From assembly GCA_036897095.1 (NCBI GenBank), contig JAYMSP010001913.1:1-27754 (forward strand): a DNA stretch of 27,754 nt, written 5' to 3'. Below, one piece after another: positions 19,701 to 27,754 of this stretch (the first letter of the stretch is position 1; each line of letters begins with the position of its first letter). The notes under the pieces are model-generated. The model was not told where the DNA came from, did not search any database, and saw nothing but the letters and a program-made list of their open reading frames with translations. Origin of the DNA: Plantago elongata. Lineage: Eukaryota > Streptophyta > Magnoliopsida > Lamiales > Plantaginaceae. Made by a program: the position numbers and the translations under genes.

Positions 19701-22700
19701 AACAAAACTTCCCGTTTCCATTTTTGGCAATTCTTCAACTATAAAATATTAAAATATACTCCCTCCATCCCAAGTTGGAAGTCCCGCAGGACCGGGCACA
19801 AGATTTAAGAAAAAAGTGATAAAGTAGAAAATAATGTAATAAAGTATGAATGTTATTGAATAAAGTAGGAGAAATAGTATGAATGTTATTGAATAAAGTA
19901 TGAGATATAATGTATAAAGTGGTAGAGAGATTTTCTATTTGAGGATATGGGACTTCCAATTTGGGACAGCCCAAAACGGAATATGGGACTTCCAACTCGG
20001 GACCAAGGGAGTGTATTGAAGTTTCATCCGAAAATTGTACCTTCCATCTTTAAAAATCAATTTGTTCGACCAACTGTCATTATTCTATTGCAAAAGTAAA
20101 AGAGCCTTATTTTATTGACCACAACAGTAAACGGGAAGCTTGTTTCGGGTCGGAGGAAGTACTACTACCAAAAGGGGCCAACTATCCGCTTACAATGCAT
20201 TTCCCCACAAGCATAGTTATTAATCTGATTAGAAAATAGTAAAGGATACTGACATAATAAGGAAAATGGATGAGTTCTTTGTTTAGGTTTCTGATTGTTT
20301 TGTATGTTGCTTACTGGTCATTTTACTTGTTCATGTAGCATGGCTTCTGTTTGTGGTGGATGCTTAGCATTACAAGATGCTGGTGTACCTGTTAAGGGTT
20401 CCATTGCTGGCATAGCAATGGGCATGGTATTGGACACTAAGGAGTTTGGAGGAGATGGAACTCCACTTATCCTTTCTGATATTACTGGCGGTGAAGATGC
20501 ATCGGGAGATATGGACTTCAAGGTCTTGGAATCTTCTATATCTCAATAGCTCTTGTTTCCTTGATTTCTTTTGAATATCACAATCACTGATTTTCATCAG
20601 TTCTCTGCCCTAGTCCAACTCAAAGATGAAGTGCAATGTGCATGAGTTTCAAAAGAGCATCTTGTTTAATAAGATTTTGTTTTGTTCTGGCTGAAGGTTG
20701 CTGGAAATGATGATGGTATTACTGCATTCCAAATGGACATAAAGGTCATCCTCATACTTATCGTCATTACATTTACTTTTCTAATTTGACTAAATAATCA
20801 CCAAGTGGAATCAAGACATTTTATTCAAGTGTCTATAATCATGGAGCTTATGACTTTGTCATTGCAGGTGGCTGGAATAACTTTACCAGTCATACGGAAA
20901 GCTCTCCTTCAAGCAAAAGACGGCCGAAAGCACATCCTTGGTAAAATATTTTTTACTTCATAAGTAACTTTATCAGGTTTCTGCTCTTTATAACTTTAAA
21001 ATGGAGGATCGAATCGTTAGATAGATGAATGAAATGACTGAGTGAACATTAACATAGTTCAGTAAAAAAAGCCTAAAAATTCTTTATAGAAAACGTGTGT
21101 AATTAAAATCAACTAACTAAATTAATTTTTTCAAACACTAATGTTTGGTGCACAACTATAATTGAGGTATAACTAATGAAATAGTATTAAATTTTAATTG
21201 AGTTGTGAATATTTTTGTTTAGTATAGAATTAATTTTTTATAGGGTTTTGCAAGTGTTGTGAGTTTTAATTGAGTAGTGACCTTAGATTTTTTTAATAAT
21301 AACCTCACTAAAATGGTATGGCCAAATACGGAAATATATTCGACTCAATTAAAATGGGTTGTTAAATAAAACTTCTACTTTTACACCTCTTAACTGTTTT
21401 TTAAATAATATATCAAATATTGGTGTCTTTTGCTTAAAATCTATCTTAGTCAATTTTCAGTACTAGCAAGTAGAAAAGCACCAGTAATAGCATTTGCAAA
21501 CACACACCAAGTTGTTCTCCCTTTAAGTTCCAGCACTCCTCTGTGATGGCTGATGATCTTCCGTTAAGGTCATGAGTCTTGACAACATTAATTCCAATCA
21601 TTGATTTATTAGTCCTTCCTATATCTAATTCTTGGCCTAAGGTGTTCTTTTGTTTATAATCCCACAATTTGACAAAAAATGGATCAGAAGATCCTGGGCT
21701 ATAAAAAAAATCAATATATACCATTTGTGAGAAAATATCCTTGAGCTTTACATGACAAGTTGTGTCCTCAAAGCATACGTTTCTCAGATATATCCGATTG
21801 CACTAGATTACCATACCATTATGACATTCCACATAAACTTCCATCTTTGCCCTAGTCTCCTCTTTCCAGTTTTAGAAGTTAACATTGATAAAGTGGACCT
21901 ACAGTGAAGGAGAACAAGTCACCGGTCTATTTGCATAAAAAAACACTAGTTTTGAGACTATAAGTCCACATTGTCTTAAATGCAGCATGGTGTTACTTGG
22001 AGAATTACATGCAAGTAGTCACACATGATGCAAGACTCCGATGTTCTCCAGAAGATATTAACTTGTTCTTTGGAGATTTTTCAAGAAAACTTAATTATTT
22101 TTGTTTCTATTTCAGCTGAGATGTCAAAGTGCTATCCTCCTCCTTCAAAGAGATTGTCAAAGTATGCTCCGATGATACATGTTATGAAGGTTTGTCAGCT
22201 CCAACTCTCCACAGTTGTGATACTGGTTAATGAAGGTTCCAATTGTCACTTCTTTGATAACACAGGTAAACGCGAGTAAGGTTAGCCTCATCATAGGTCC
22301 CGGTGGGAAAAAAGTGAAAAGCATTATTGAAGAGACTGGTGTACAATCCATTGAAACACAAGAGAATGGAATAGTAAGCTGAAAGAAGTTATCCTCCTCT
22401 CCCCTTCTTTAAGTTTTTGTGCAGTTATGTGGTCTGACATGCTACTTTTTCAGGTAAAAATAACAGCTAGGGATTTGGCAGGCTTGGAGAAGGCCAAAGC
22501 CATTATTAGCAGCCTGACCCATGTGCCAAATATTGGTGACATTTTCAGGTCTCCTTTCTACTTATGATGTTTTAACTTCTTACATCTGCGCATTTCATGA
22601 GTAGACACCATTATGAGTACCTGTTTTAACCTATTCTGCTTTGTAAGGCTATCAATTGAATAGCAAATGATTTACATTCCTGCAAGGTGTAACTTTGTTA

Positions 22701-24280
22701 TTTGGATATCATATTGACATTGAATTAATTAGAAGGCTAGAACCTTGTCTGACTCCATTTTTAATTAACCAGGAATTGTGAGATAAAATCAATTACTCCA
22801 TATGGGGCTTTCGTTGAAATCGCGCCTGGCAAAGAGGTAGTTTCTTGGTCCTTAGGATACTCATGTGTTTCGTGCTTTACATTGTTCATCCACCAGAATT
22901 TATTCAACTTGACTTTTTTGTATCTACATGATGGTTGTGATGATGAAAAGGATACTTATCTTTATTTTGTTTCTAAAAAACAGGGACTTTGCCATATTAG
23001 CGAGTTGAGTGCAAATTGGTTGGCAAAGGCAGAAGATGTAAGTATTTTGACCTAGAACATTTTGATAAGAATTAAGAGAATTTCACATAGTAACATTCTT
23101 CAGTGGAAAATTACAGGCTTTTAAAGTTGGAGATTGTCTTGATGTCAAGCTGATCGAGGTCTCCTATCTCTTCCTCGTATTTCTATCTCATCTAATATAT
23201 TTGATGAACACTCTGGAAGTTGCATGCATATAGAAATGGAGGATGTGATTACATTAATGCATTAGTGCTGAATGCTGATAACCAATTATTTTGAACCAGC
23301 ATTGATTCATCGTCATGCATAAATGCTTGCATTACCCCAAAATTTAACTGTGTCATACAATCTTTGGCACATGGGCACTTGTAATGGCGTCTACTCATGA
23401 AATGTGTAGATGTAAGACACATCGAGCCCATCCATTAAGTTTACACATGAACTTCCAAATTTGGCCATAAGTTTATTATGTGTCAATTATACATAAGAGA
23501 AAATTCCAAATTACAGATAACATATAAAGACGAGTCATGTAAAAAAAGAAGCTACCGCCTCCCCACCACCATTGTTGGCAGCTGTTCAGCCATTGGCCGG
23601 AGTTTTAAGAGCTCTGATGTGCAGCTTTCCAGACCGGAGCTCTAGTACTAATGCCATGGCAGAGCTATCAGTGGTGTTCCCACCACCGGAACTGTTATTT
23701 CATAATAATTATTGTTGTTTCTGGAATTTCCAAAAACTTCTTCAAATTAGTGATACATGAATTTTTTGTTACAATTTAGTGCTTAGTTAATTGTAGTAGG
23801 ATTTTCCAAATATACAACACCTTAATTTACTCCTTCCTGTTCCTTTAATAAATATCTAGTCAAATCCAGATCCGGTGATACTTTATTTTCCGTCAATCAT
23901 TACTGTGTCAAACAATTAATCAGACCATACTTCGGCTGAGCCAACATGCATTACTTATTGTGGGACTTATGGTACAGATCAATGATAAAGGCCAACTTCG
24001 GCTGAGCCATCGTGCATTACTTCCTGAATCTGATTCAGAGAAGCCGGGCACAAAGCAAAGTAGTGAAAGACAACGAAAAACTTTGAAGGATGTTGAAGCT
24101 GGTGATATGGAACAACCCGACCAAACTGTGGAACATAAGTTTGTCAAGAGACTTGTAAATTCTGGAAAGAATACACCTGAAATGGACAAAAAGAAATCCA
24201 GACGGAGCAGTAAACCTGTAACTAGTAAATCTGGCAATGGTGAAAGTCCCGCAGTCAATGGAGAGGCTAAAGTTGGATAA
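10457..24280 (+). CDS. PNP1: Chloroplast polyribonucleotide nucleotidyltransferase (PNPase), 24 exons, complete
   Basis: Phosphorolytic 3'-to-5' exoribonuclease and poly(A) polymerase of the chloroplast, acting in transcript 3'-end maturation and RNA decay. Exons: 10457-10777, 11646-11714, 12114-12220, 12308-12350, 13004-13087, 14344-14408, 14490-14646, 14729-14785, 15373-15486, 16019-16285, 16823-16897, 17568-17681, 17972-18064, 19006-19184, 20339-20522, 20697-20744, 20868-20940, 22116-22189, 22266-22373, 22454-22548, 22773-22836, 22984-23037, 23117-23158, 23978-24280. All introns are GT..AG and all phases join, giving 929 residues, close to the roughly 920 of the Arabidopsis plastid enzyme. 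The start is the first ATG of a transit-peptide-like exon, and exon 24 ends with TAA 24278-24280. The exon set follows family conservation, so small boundary shifts are possible where a donor is weak (GTCTTG after exon 15, GTTTTG after exon 8). The gene looks intact although broken copies of its exon 10 lie 5-10 kb upstream. Confidence 0.96.
10924..11256 (+). repeat. Direct repeat of about 130 bp in PNPase intron 1
   Basis: Copy one (about 10924-11062) and copy two (about 11126-11256) share TGGTTATGGTATGTATTTGG, AGATGAATG(A/G)AAATGGAGTT and GAATAGATTATCATGT in the same order, with a roughly 60-bp spacer. Divergence and small indels indicate an old local duplication. The rest of intron 1 (10778-11645) shows nothing else recognisable. 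Confidence 0.85.
13560..13745. repeat. Possible small fold-back element in PNPase intron 5
   Basis: GGTACCACATCAT (about 13601-13613) faces ATGATGTGGTAGC (about 13694-13706), and GGTAC-containing words recur at both edges (TTTGGTACGC near 13580, CGGTACCAATT near 13732). This could be a MITE relic or a chance hairpin. No target duplication was defined. Confidence 0.35.
13873..14004 (+). mobile_element. Very short tRNA-derived SINE with 17-bp target duplication
   Basis: Identical 17-bp direct repeats ACTATTATGAATAATGT occupy 13873-13889 and 13988-14004. Between them lies a body of about 82 bp (13890-13971) and a poly(A) run to 13987. The body carries a pol III A-box-like CAACTCAGTTGGTAAGACG and a B box GGTTCGAGTCA in a tRNA-like context; GGGG..CACCC can form the T-arm stem. 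Poly(A) tail, long target duplication and internal promoter identify an L1-mobilised SINE. At under 100 bp it is short for plant SINEs and consists of little more than the tRNA-like head. The perfect target duplications suggest a fairly recent insertion. Confidence 0.9.
15373..16285 (+). other. PNPase exons 9-10: helical linker with acidic stretch
   Basis: Residues 302-428, matching the all-helical region between the two PH domains. Exon 9 has [17 protein letters not shown]; exon 10 has [20 protein letters not shown]. Residues 396-415 are strikingly acidic ([20 protein letters not shown]), an insertion-like feature of plastid PNPases that bacterial enzymes lack. This acidic part and the following intron are what was copied into the upstream palindrome. 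Confidence 0.85.
18065..19005. other. PNPase intron 13, 941 bp
   Basis: AT-rich intron. A 101-codon open frame on the - strand (18059-18364) crosses its first part but has no recognised domain. No repeat ends were found. Confidence 0.5.
19648..20165. mobile_element. Older Stowaway-like MITE in PNPase intron 14, interrupted by another MITE
   Basis: The left end (ATACTTGCTCTGTCCTGG followed by TTCCCATTTTGCC) and the reverse complement of the right end (GTACTTCCTCCGACCCG followed by TTCCCGTTTACTG) are diverged inverted repeats of the CTCCCTCCGTCCC type. The younger MITE at 19757-20013 sits between them. Removing it leaves an element of about 260 bp. Confidence 0.6.
19755..20015. mobile_element. 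Stowaway MITE in PNPase intron 14
   Basis: Ends read CTCCCTCCATCCCAAGTTGG at 19759 and, on the reverse complement from 20011, CTCCCTTGGTCCCGAGTTGG, both continuing AAGTCCC. TA dinucleotides flank the element (19755-19756 and 20014-20015). The interior is AT-rich with repeated GAATAAAGTA words. The termini and TA target site are diagnostic of Stowaway (Tc1/mariner-type) MITEs. Confidence 0.85.
20941..22115. other. PNPase intron 17, 1175 bp
   Basis: The first half is AT-rich with the phrase TTTTAATTGAGT repeated at about 21191 and 21263 and its complement ACTCAATTAAAA near 21342, possibly an eroded MITE. A 92-codon open frame lies on the - strand (21446-21724), again without a recognised domain. 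Confidence 0.5.
22116..22548 (+). other. PNPase exons 18-20: KH RNA-binding domain
   Basis: Residues about 700-770. The KH signature GPGGKK (719-724) sits in [19 protein letters not shown], followed by [19 protein letters not shown]. The Gly-x-x-Gly loop is intact. This domain helps feed single-stranded RNA into the central pore of the trimer. Confidence 0.88.
23159..23977. other. PNPase intron 23, 819 bp, with GC-richer island
   Basis: Intron between the 42-nt exon 23 and the last exon. Bases 23545-23700 are clearly GC-richer than the surroundings (CCGCCTCCCCACCACC, CCATTGGCCGGAG, CCAGACCGGAGC). This could be foreign exon-like sequence, but no protein was recognised. Its 3' end holds a partial duplicate of exon 24 at 23929-23957. 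Confidence 0.5.
23929..24023 (+). repeat. 29-bp direct repeat spanning the last PNPase intron/exon junction
   Basis: ACTTCGGCTGAGCCAACATG followed by CATTACTT-like sequence at 23929-23957 (intron 23) is repeated with three changes at 23995-24023 in exon 24, where it encodes part of LRLSHRALL. The offset is 66 bp, which places the true acceptor (GGTACAG, 23971-23977) between the two copies. Confidence 0.85.
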
Positions 24281-25490
24281 AAGAAATGTGATACTAGAAA
24301 TGAAGAATGGAATGTTGATTTATGGGCTCTCTATTATCAGATGAAAGGTATGACCTGCAGTATTTCCTTTTACAAGCTAAAATATAAGTGAAGCAATGAT
24401 ATTCTTCTTAAGATCATTACTACCTCCATAAAGTTTTCAGCATTAATAAAACTCCACTATTATGTAGCCTACCCGCTTGAAGTAAGCTTCAACCATGTCC
24501 CACCAAGTTTACAGTTAATTGTGTAAACTACAGTCTGTTTTCTAGATATGCCTAAAGTTGAAAATTGAAAGCAGTTTGAGTTATTACAGAAAACCTCCAT
24601 GCTTATTTACATCGTTCATGCTGTATCATAACTGTAACAGGAGCCTAGAATTAATCGTCGAGAGTTGGTATATTGTGAGAATTTTTCAAGTAAAACCTGT
24701 TTTAACTTTGTATAGGAGGGTGAAGGCAACGGCCTATGTACATCCATCCACATAATAAGGCTATTGTAACGTTCGTTGGGTATGTCAATTCATTTTGTGG
24801 AACAGACATTCATATACACAGAATGAGAGCTGAATAAAGACGCTACTGCCGCACCATTCTGCTCAATTGAAGCTTGTTCTGAGGTTTGATTATCTAATTG
24901 ATATACTGAAACTTGTTGTCCAGGGCCTAATCCTGGTTCCAACAGAGACATCCAAGTCTTTTGTCTTCTTTGTGCAGCTGAGTATGCCTGAATCTGTGTT
25001 CTCAGCATGTATGAAATTTTGGGAAGTTAGTAAGGGGCTTTCTTAATTTACTCTGTTTCCTTTATATGTAAATTAGTTTGTAGGATTCGGGAATTTTGAA
25101 TTTTGTTGTGCTAGTTGCAGCATTAATGTATTCTTTGGAGACATTACGCATCTCACATTACTGGTTAGGAATAGTATTGCAACATAGTACTTTTCAGTTT
25201 GATCATCCGCATGTATTTCTAGTTTTATCAAGAAGCGATTTTCCTTCAGAAGAAAATAGGTTATCGGCATGTCCTGTATATCGATTTCCAAGTTATGTTC
25301 TTAATTAACCTGGAGTCTGAAGTGTGTAGCTGTTGGCCCTGGCTATGTACATTATCATGCAGAGAAGAAACCAGAATCCTGGTAAAGAAACTTTTGTGCA
25401 ACAATCTTTTGATGCTGTGAGTAGGTGTGATCAGAAATAGTTTTTATGTTTATGAATGCGCCTTGAAGTTAGCCAAGTATAAGGTATTAT
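24281..25490. other. PNPase 3' region and downstream intergenic sequence
   Basis: This holds the likely 3' untranslated region. Candidate AATAAA signals occur at about 24445 and 24832; which one is used cannot be decided here. A coding-like - strand ORF at 24787-25011 is listed separately. Nothing else was recognised. Confidence 0.45.
24787..25011 (-). CDS. Unrecognised coding-like ORF, possible last exon or gene fragment
   Basis: The - strand frame ends at a TGA near 24790 and extends up to about 25010. It contains AYSAAQRRQKTWMSLLEPGL and GPGQQVSVYQLDNQTSEQ followed by ASIEQNGAAVASLFS. The composition (balanced polar and charged residues, no runs from AT-rich codons) looks like true protein, unlike neighbouring chance ORFs. 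An AG acceptor (GATTCAG|GCATACTC) precedes AYSAAQ, so it may be a terminal exon of a lost gene. No other exons were found and no family is recognised. It could also be chance. Confidence 0.3.
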
Positions 25491-25618
25491 GGCTCTGTTT
25501 ACCACTAGCTTTTCTCCATGAGTGAAAAATTCGTTACGTGAACGTACATCTTTTTAGATAAGCTAGCTACCTGATCAGCTACCAGCTACATTTTCAGCTA
25601 ATTTTGTTAAACAAAACC
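25491..25618. mobile_element. Short MITE (hAT- or Tourist-like) downstream of PNPase
   Basis: It starts GGCTCTGTTTACCACTAGCT and ends, as reverse complement, GGTTTTGTTTAACAAAATTA. The interior has the repeated AGCTACCTGATCAGCTACCAGCTA-type words typical of short plant MITEs with GGNTCTGTTTGG-like ends. TAT flanks both sides, too little to decide the superfamily. Confidence 0.5.
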
Positions 25619-26717
25619 TATGTAAAATTTGTGCACCAACACACTAGTGAAGACGACTCTGGAGATGCACATGTTGTGACAACCGGTGGAGTGTAGGTGA
25701 TTGCAGGCACAAATTCTTGTATGTAAAATTATATTACTGTCATGCATATATTACTAATATAATGTGATTTTTTGTATTATTTAGAAAGATCAAAGTATTT
25801 CTTCATCACATAAGAGAAATCACCAAATTAAATTTCAATTGGCAAGGATTTTTGTCATGCTTAACTTGGGTAATGCTCGAATGCTTCCTTTCTGTTACCT
25901 TAGAACTTTCAGCAGTACCCTGTAAGAGCATCAGATGTTATATGCCAAGTGCCAACAACGATCGCCCAATTATTACTCATATTTTAGAGCTCCATTAGTA
26001 ATTTTCCCTCAAATTTATTGAATTCATAAGTTTGATTTGCAAAATCAGATTGCGTGAGTACGTTCAGTTCCGTGATTAGCAGCAGCAAAATGTTTTGTAA
26101 GAAAGTGCAACGGCAGGGTGTAGTTGACTATACGTAAGAAACTAACATGCATAATTACGACATTATTCAAGAAACAATTTAAACTTTTAATGTTAATAGA
26201 AACGATCTACAATTGTTGATCAAGTCTCGTAAATCTCAATTTTCCTAGAACAATATAAAATCATAACACGACTCCTATAAAATAGAACGTGTCATACATG
26301 TGTACGAAATATGAATTTTTTTTTAGGAAGTTTTTAACTTTTACAATAATTTAACATTATTATTTTTATGGTCCAGGTTATAAAGTCTAAAATACGTTAT
26401 CAAGTACCTTGAATCTAAGAAACTAAATTATTTTCTACTATGTAATCTCTTTTTCTTGTATAATAGTAGTTTCCGGCATGCGTTTGCTTCTTACCATAAC
26501 AAAAACAAATAAACGCACGGATTACAAAACCTAATTCATAACGGTTCGCGGATTTTGCTCCGAATGATAGGATTCGGCATAGAGCGCATATCAAATTGTA
26601 ATGGTACAATACAAAAGTCGCTCTTTGCCGTAATCGACGATAATCGATAGGGCTACAGTTTAGAGTAGAAGAGAGAGCTCGATTCACCATCTTCTCCACA
26701 AACACTCAACTTCCCAA
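25619..26717. other. Intergenic region upstream of RFC3
   Basis: AT-rich with no recognised gene. The - strand open frame at 26415-26705 overlaps the RFC3 promoter and looks like chance. Confidence 0.45.
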
Positions 26718-26727
26718 TTTTCCCGCC
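26718..26727 (+). promoter_or_regulatory. E2F-type site in the RFC3 promoter
   Basis: TTTTCCCGCC contains a perfect TTTSSCGC-type E2F core, 132 bases before the RFC3 start codon. E2F sites are usual upstream of plant S-phase genes, including replication factors. A telo-box core AAACCCTA also lies in exon 1 at 26887-26894. Both fit expression in dividing cells. Confidence 0.65.
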
Positions 26728-26858
26728 ACTTCTACTCCTCTCCACTCTCCCTCATGTCTCTATAACATCAATACTACACAGTATCTGATTCTCACATTGC
26801 ACCTGTCTCTCCAATTGCTTCTGTTGATTCACATCAAGTACAAAAAAAGTAGACGAAT

Positions 26859-27473
26859 ATGTTGTGGGTGGACAAGTATCGTCCCAAAACCCTAGACAAG
26901 GTCATAGTCCATCAAGACATCGCCCAAACTCTCAAAAAATTGGTAACGACACAATCAACATACATCAAAATTTCGACAGATCTATTTTTGAAATTGAGTT
27001 TTGATTAGTTGATCGTTGGTGATTCTAGGTTACGGAGCAGGATTGCCCTCATTTGCTGTTCTATGGGCCATCCGGATCGGGTAAGAAGACCCTGATTATG
27101 GCTCTTCTCAGACAAATGTTCGGTGCCAGCGCCGATAAGGTGGAATTCCTTCTCTTTGTTGACTCTCTGGTTGTTGTTTGGTTAATTGGTTTAGTATAAT
27201 TGGGTTATCTTAGCTCTCATGTTATGCATACTTTGGCAAGTATGGTGGTTAAGTGAAGGTAATGATACTTATTAGCGGTATTCTGGAATGAGTTTTCGCT
27301 GTCTTTTGTTATGTAGAACGATGGTTTGAATTTTGCTAATTTGACTAGTTTATCTGGATATTTAGAAGGTGACTTTGACATTTATTTATTGAGTTTCATT
27401 AGAATGATTTTACTGACTCCTCTTACATGTTTATGTGCAGGTGAAAGTCGACACCGCGGTCAGGAAAATTGAT
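26859..27473 (+). CDS. RFC3: Replication factor C subunit 3, first three exons (partial, runs off the window)
   Basis: Subunit of the clamp loader that opens and loads PCNA at primer ends during nuclear DNA replication and repair. Exons: 26859-26942 (MLWVDKYRPKTLDKVIVHQD...), 27029-27139 (EQDCPHLLFYGPSGSGKK..., ending GASADK) and 27441-27473 (VKVDTAVRKID), all with GT..AG borders and codon-phase 0. The Walker A motif GPSGSGKKT is complete. The N-terminus matches plant RFC3 from the first Met. In exon 3, family members usually have a Trp before Lys-Val/Ile-Asp; here that position is Arg. The remaining roughly 280 residues lie beyond the window. Bases 27474-27754 are intron. Confidence 0.93.
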
Positions 27474-27754
27474 GTGAGCTGCTTTCTATCTTTTAGCATT
27501 TTGAGCTTTTGCTTCTTTTCTTCACTCAGATCAATGCCATTGTTTTATGTGATCAGAACATTCTCTGCCACTTTTTGCAGAGATGGTAGTTTTCTTTAAT
27601 AACCTTATATCTGTTTGATACTTGCATCTACTTGTTAATTCCTGGAAAAGATTGAAAAAGTCTTGATTTTTCGGTTATCAGCATCTAAAAAAATCTATTT
27701 TCTCTACTTGAATTGGTATTTGAATGCTGAAAGGCATAAGTAAATGTGGCTTAT

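Larger units (their letters stand above)
16823..20940 (+). other. PNPase exons 11-17: second RNase PH domain (catalytic)
   Basis: Residues 429 to about 684. Visible motifs are [25 protein letters not shown] (residues 473-491), whose Arg/His/Gly loop contributes to phosphate and RNA binding; SVGEVGR-like [19 protein letters not shown], including the serines equivalent to the bacterial phosphate-binding pair; and [10 protein letters not shown] at 634-643. By alignment to E. coli PNPase (D486, D492, K494), Asp635, Asp641 and Lys643 are the metal-binding and catalytic set. All are present, so the enzyme should be active. Exon 16 (48 nt) encodes [16 protein letters not shown]. Confidence 0.9.
22773..24280 (+). 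other. PNPase exons 21-24: S1 domain and charged C-terminal tail
   Basis: The S1 fold starts at VGDIFRNCEIKS (end of exon 20) and runs through [40 protein letters not shown] and [17 protein letters not shown] (to about residue 845). Exons 22 and 23 are only 54 and 42 nt. The last 80 or so residues are low-complexity and rich in Lys, Glu, Ser and Pro ([20 protein letters not shown]), typical of the poorly conserved tail of plant plastid PNPases. Confidence 0.88.

Noticed and set aside
20318..20597. Antisense ORFs opposite exon 15
   Set aside because: They are shadows of the catalytic RNase PH exon, whose + strand reading matches the family residue for residue.
23920..24258. 112-codon ORF on the - strand
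   Set aside because: It is antisense to the verified last exon of PNPase, a mirror frame with no recognised motif.
26415..26705. 96-codon ORF on the - strand upstream of RFC3
   Set aside because: It overlaps the RFC3 promoter and its composition is that of AT-rich non-coding sequence. No motif was seen.
1..27754. CRISPR array, bacterial operon or organelle genes
   Set aside because: The only intact genes have many introns and are of nuclear plant type. Repeats lack the spacing of an array.

Overview
The window is nuclear DNA of a flowering plant, most likely a eudicot. The genes have many short exons with GT..AG introns in AT-rich surroundings, plant DNA-transposon debris (hAT, Stowaway-type MITEs, a short SINE) is scattered through it, and the main gene encodes a plastid-targeted protein. 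I cannot fix the species.

Genes. The core is a complete 24-exon gene on the + strand (10457-24280) for chloroplast polyribonucleotide nucleotidyltransferase (PNPase). All exon phases join without a frameshift into a 929-residue protein: transit peptide, RNase PH domain 1, helical linker with an acidic stretch, RNase PH domain 2 with its catalytic Asp/Asp/Lys set, KH domain, S1 domain and a charged tail. At the right edge (26859 to beyond 27473) the first three exons of replication factor C subunit 3 begin on the + strand, with a Walker A motif and an E2F-type promoter site.

Left 6.2 kb: a layered rearrangement. A near-palindrome with arms of about 2.1-2.25 kb has its apex at 2410/2411, inside a small fold-back MITE. 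Both arms end in a broken copy of part of the neighbouring PNPase gene (intron 9, exon 10, intron 10), one copy in each orientation. Both copies share a 9-base and a 1-base lesion, so the fragment was copied from the gene first and the inverted duplication followed. The right arm was later split by a 1000-bp non-autonomous hAT element with an 8-bp target duplication; the left arm preserves the empty site. The left arm alone carries three short tandem duplications. The palindrome also holds two decayed copies of an unrecognised gene. If transcribed, the locus would form a long hairpin carrying PNPase exon 10 sequence next to the intact gene.

6.2-10.2 kb is gene-poor. It holds a possible Mutator-like transposase scrap, a clear 3'-end pseudogene fragment of GDP-mannose 3,5-epimerase on the - strand, an AT-rich stretch with recurring TTTTAA motifs, and a tiny AT-hook-like peptide remnant. 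PNPase introns carry a direct repeat (intron 1), a 98-bp tRNA-derived SINE with perfect 17-bp target duplications (intron 5), nested MITEs (intron 14) and a partial duplicate of the last exon (intron 23). Between PNPase and RFC3 lie the PNPase 3' region, one MITE and an unexplained coding-like ORF on the - strand.

The two intact genes are functionally unrelated: plastid RNA processing and nuclear DNA replication.
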